Shown here: positions 5,598-7,008 of the stretch, piece by piece
Numbering within the stretch: position 1 is the stretch's first letter
How the letters are laid out: the number at the start of each line of letters is the position of its first letter
Origin: Clostridiales bacterium
GTDB lineage: Bacteria > Bacillota > Clostridia > Oscillospirales > Butyricicoccaceae
Direction: 5' to 3'
Length of the DNA stretch: 7,008 bases
Assembly: GCA_019420045.1 (NCBI GenBank)
Contig: JAHZHY010000255.1
Location: 2,175 to 9,182, forward strand
Program-made: the position numbers and the translations under genes
Notes under the pieces: model-generated
What the model was told of the DNA's origin: nothing
Database searches by the model: none
The model's input: the letters and a program-made list of their open reading frames with translations, nothing else

Positions 5598-5658
5598 GGC
5601 TGTATCAAGTGAAAAACAACGGCAAACAGAGCTTTGCCATGCGTTATCCGATACAGCC
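5598..5658. repeat. Nested inverted repeat between convergent genes
   Basis: The outer arms GGCTGTATC (5598-5606) and GATACAGCC (5650-5658) are perfect 9-bp complements. Inside lies a second hairpin, GGCAAA (5621-5626) and TTTGCC (5633-5638), with a 6-base loop. No gene covers it. The layout fits a small structured RNA, a REP/MITE-like palindromic unit, or a folded 3' untranslated region. Within 5540-5784 I see no supported gene; short frames there cross the hairpins. Confidence 0.5.
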
Positions 5659-5691
5659 GGACACTGCATATAGCTGATTTACAAAACAAGT

Positions 5692-5725
5692 CCCCCTTTG
5701 CCAAAAATAGCAAAGGGGGCTTTTC
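5692..5725. terminator. Bidirectional intrinsic terminator between convergent genes
   Basis: CCCCCTTTGC (5692-5701) and GCAAAGGGGG (5710-5719) form a perfect 10-bp GC-rich stem with an 8-base A-rich loop. CTTTTC follows on the plus strand; on the minus strand the tail is ACTTGTTTTG. The T-runs are short, but the position between the plus-strand acetyltransferase and the minus-strand XRE remnant suits a shared terminator. Confidence 0.75.
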
Positions 5726-5784
5726 AAATTCTTGCACAGTTTTTCCCTGCTCAAATTTGTCCGGTGACATTCCAAGAAAGCATT

Positions 5785-6198
5785 TTACACTTTCTTCCTT
5801 GTCAGAAAAACGCCAACGAGAGCTGCAATCAGCACAATGGGGGCCACCCTGACAAAGAGCCACTCAAACCCGTGAAAAGCCGCTCCTGCAACAGCAATTT
5901 CCGGATTCCCATAATCCCATCCCAAATAAGGGCTGCTGGCTTTGAGGAGAACCGCAGAAACCGCTACGATAATCACACAGAGTGAAACCAACAGCCAATG
6001 AAGAATTTTTCTTCTCATTGTCTGTCTGTGTGCAAGCTGCAAATTGATGACCTCCAGCTTTTCGGAAATGGCTTGGATGGCATCGGCCTCCGGTTCCATC
6101 ACCGTTTCCCCCAGCAATGTGCTCACCGGTGTTTCCAGCGCTTCCGACAGGGAGATCAGCATATCCGCATCCGGGACCGATAACCCGGTTTCCCAAAG
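5785..6198 (-). pseudogene. XRE-type regulator with membrane tail, 5' part missing
   Basis: The reading frame opens at 6198, just after an in-frame TAA (6201-6199), and begins L-WETGLSVPDADMLISLSEAL, then ETPVSTLLGE. This is the second half of an XRE (Cro/cI-type) helix-turn-helix: WE(T/R)G, then PD..ML..L...L...V..LL. The first 25-30 residues, with the first helices and recognition helix, are absent. Further on there is a helical stretch (DAIQAISEKLEVINLQL) and two membrane helices, HWLLVSLCVIIVAVSAVLL and FEWLFVRVAPIVLIAALVG, ending in RKKV. XRE regulators with such membrane tails are common in Clostridia. The break lies 20-30 bases from the serine recombinase gene, so it is probably insertional. 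An ATG at 6162 could still give a 125-residue membrane protein without DNA-binding ability. Confidence 0.8.
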
Positions 6199-6217
6199 TT
6201 AAGGATATGGATACAGG
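6190..6217. other. Probable mobile-element end / attachment-site junction
   Basis: Similarity to the XRE gene ends at the WE codons (6195-6190), and the recombinase stop codon is at 6220-6218. The bases between hold no gene. Large serine recombinases of the TnpX/TndX type are usually encoded at the very end of their element and cross over at a GA dinucleotide; a GA is present on the minus strand at 6192-6191. The exact boundary cannot be fixed without the other end of the element or an empty site. Confidence 0.5.
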
Positions 6218-7008
6218 TTAATCAATTTTGCCGATAAAGCGGTAGTAAATCTCAATCTCCTGATCTCGCATCCCATCCGCACTTTTAATGGCCTCGTGAA
6301 TGACGATTTTTTCAATCAGGGTATTGAGAAGTTCAGCGGTCAGTTCTGTGGGATTGGCGTACTGCTTGATGAGAGCGACCCACTTTTCGGCATCCAGGGC
6401 AGTTTGCTGCTCTGCGGACAGCTCCGCTTGCAAGCGGCTGATCTTTTCCTCCAGCTCCAGCTGTTCTGCCTGGTACTTTTTCGTCAGCAGATTGAAGTTA
6501 TACTCGGTGATGCGTCCGGCGGACCAGTCCTCGTACATTCGGACGAATTTTCCGTCCACTTCTGCCTTGCGCTTTTCCGCTCGTTGCAGTTCGGATTCCT
6601 GACGCTTAGCGGCGGTCATGCGTTCCCGGTCACCGTTTTTCAAAATCTGCTGCAAGAGTTTTTCTTCGCTCATCTGCGCCCGATGGGACCAATACTGGAT
6701 TCTGGACAGTACATAGACATAGAGCGTATCATAGCGAATATAATGCGCCGAGCATTGTGTACCCATCTGTCCGTATTGGCTGCAAGTGAAGTGGCTGTAC
6801 GGCGTTTTGTTCTGCCGGTTCGTGCCGAAGCGCATAGACCAGCCACAATCTGCACATTTTACAAGACCGGCGAAAATCTGCGTTGTGGCATCCTTCTGCT
6901 GCCGCCTGCGGCTGGCGATCTGCTTTTGTACCTGCTCAAACACATCCCGGCTAATGATCGCCTCATGGGTATTTTCCACCCGAATCCATTCTTCTTTCGG
7001 CTTGCGCA
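6218..7008 (-). CDS. Large serine recombinase, C-terminal part (N-terminus outside window)
   Basis: The last 262 codons are visible, in frame from 7006 with no start codon, so the catalytic resolvase domain with the active serine lies beyond the edge. In order: the end of the recombinase domain (KPKEEWIRVENTHEAIISRDVFEQ, at 7003-6932), a zinc-ribbon (CADC, then HFTCSQYGQMGTQC; four Cys ligands), a long charged coiled coil (about 6690-6400) used for synapsis control, and a terminal IEKIVIHEA...EIEIYYRFIGKID segment typical of the DUF4368 tail of Tn4451/Tn5397-like recombinases. Such enzymes excise and integrate elements by site-specific strand exchange. A GTG at 6979 is internal, as family sequence continues upstream of it. 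Confidence 0.9.
   Translation of the reverse strand, partial: RKPKEEWIRVENTHEAIISRDVFEQVQKQIASRRRQQKDATTQIFAGLVKCADCGWSMRFGTNRQNKTPYSHFTCSQYGQMGTQCSAHYIRYDTLYVYVLSRIQYWSHRAQMSEEKLLQQILKNGDRERMTAAKRQESELQRAEKRKAEVDGKFVRMYEDWSAGRITEYNFNLLTKKYQAEQLELEEKISRLQAELSAEQQTALDAEKWVALIKQYANPTELTAELLNTLIEKIVIHEAIKSADGMRDQEIEIYYRFIGKID

Larger units (their letters stand above)
6190..7008. mobile_element. End of an integrative element carrying a large serine recombinase
   Basis: The stretch is occupied by the recombinase gene and begins where the XRE gene is cut. This fits a TnpX/TndX-type transposon, mobilisable element or prophage that continues beyond the right edge. No cargo or conjugation gene is visible, so the element type is open. 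The left boundary is approximate. Confidence 0.6.

Noticed and set aside
5574..5677. A short frame in the nested repeat that reads like a peptide (KKFFQRRSAQAV...)
   Set aside because: It has no start codon with a ribosome site, and its composition follows from the inverted repeats. It might be a gene relic, but the evidence is too thin.
5634..5985. Plus-strand short frames after the acetyltransferase
   Set aside because: They cross the terminator hairpin and are antisense to the XRE remnant; no family resemblance.

Overview
The window looks like the chromosome of a Gram-positive, gut-type Clostridia species (Oscillospiraceae/Lachnospiraceae-like). This is an inference from strong GGAGG-type ribosome sites, a lipobox lipoprotein, TipAS-type MerR and TetR regulators, an XRE regulator with a membrane tail, and a TnpX/TndX-like large serine recombinase. 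G+C is roughly half by eye, and no ribosomal or other taxonomic marker is present. No rRNA, tRNA or CRISPR array was seen.

Left part (1-1276): on the minus strand, a short MerR-type regulator (764-1090) is followed after 55 bases by a lipoprotein gene that runs off the left edge. The two probably form one operon. Upstream of the regulator is a gene-free stretch of about 240 bases with three inverted repeats. One of these looks like a minus-strand intrinsic terminator or attenuator.

Centre-left (1277-2176): a TipAL/Mta-like MerR regulator with its own MerR-type promoter (TTGACT, 19-base spacer, TATTCT, inverted repeat in the spacer). It also has a possible internal start that would release the drug-binding domain alone, and it ends in a strong intrinsic terminator. 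It appears to be monocistronic.

Centre (2253-5539): a TetR regulator, a membrane antiporter fused to a cytidylate-kinase-like domain, and a GNAT acetyltransferase, all on the plus strand. A good sigma-A promoter overlaps two related 16-base palindromes, which suggests TetR represses the whole unit. The antiporter-kinase fusion is the most unusual protein here.

Right part (5540-7008): a 3' region with nested inverted repeats and a terminator hairpin is followed by the minus-strand remnant of an XRE regulator with two membrane helices. The remnant starts abruptly inside its helix-turn-helix domain. A few bases beyond the break is the C-terminal part of a large serine recombinase that continues past the right edge. 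The simplest reading is that a mobile element inserted into the regulator gene and that its recombinase end lies next to the break.
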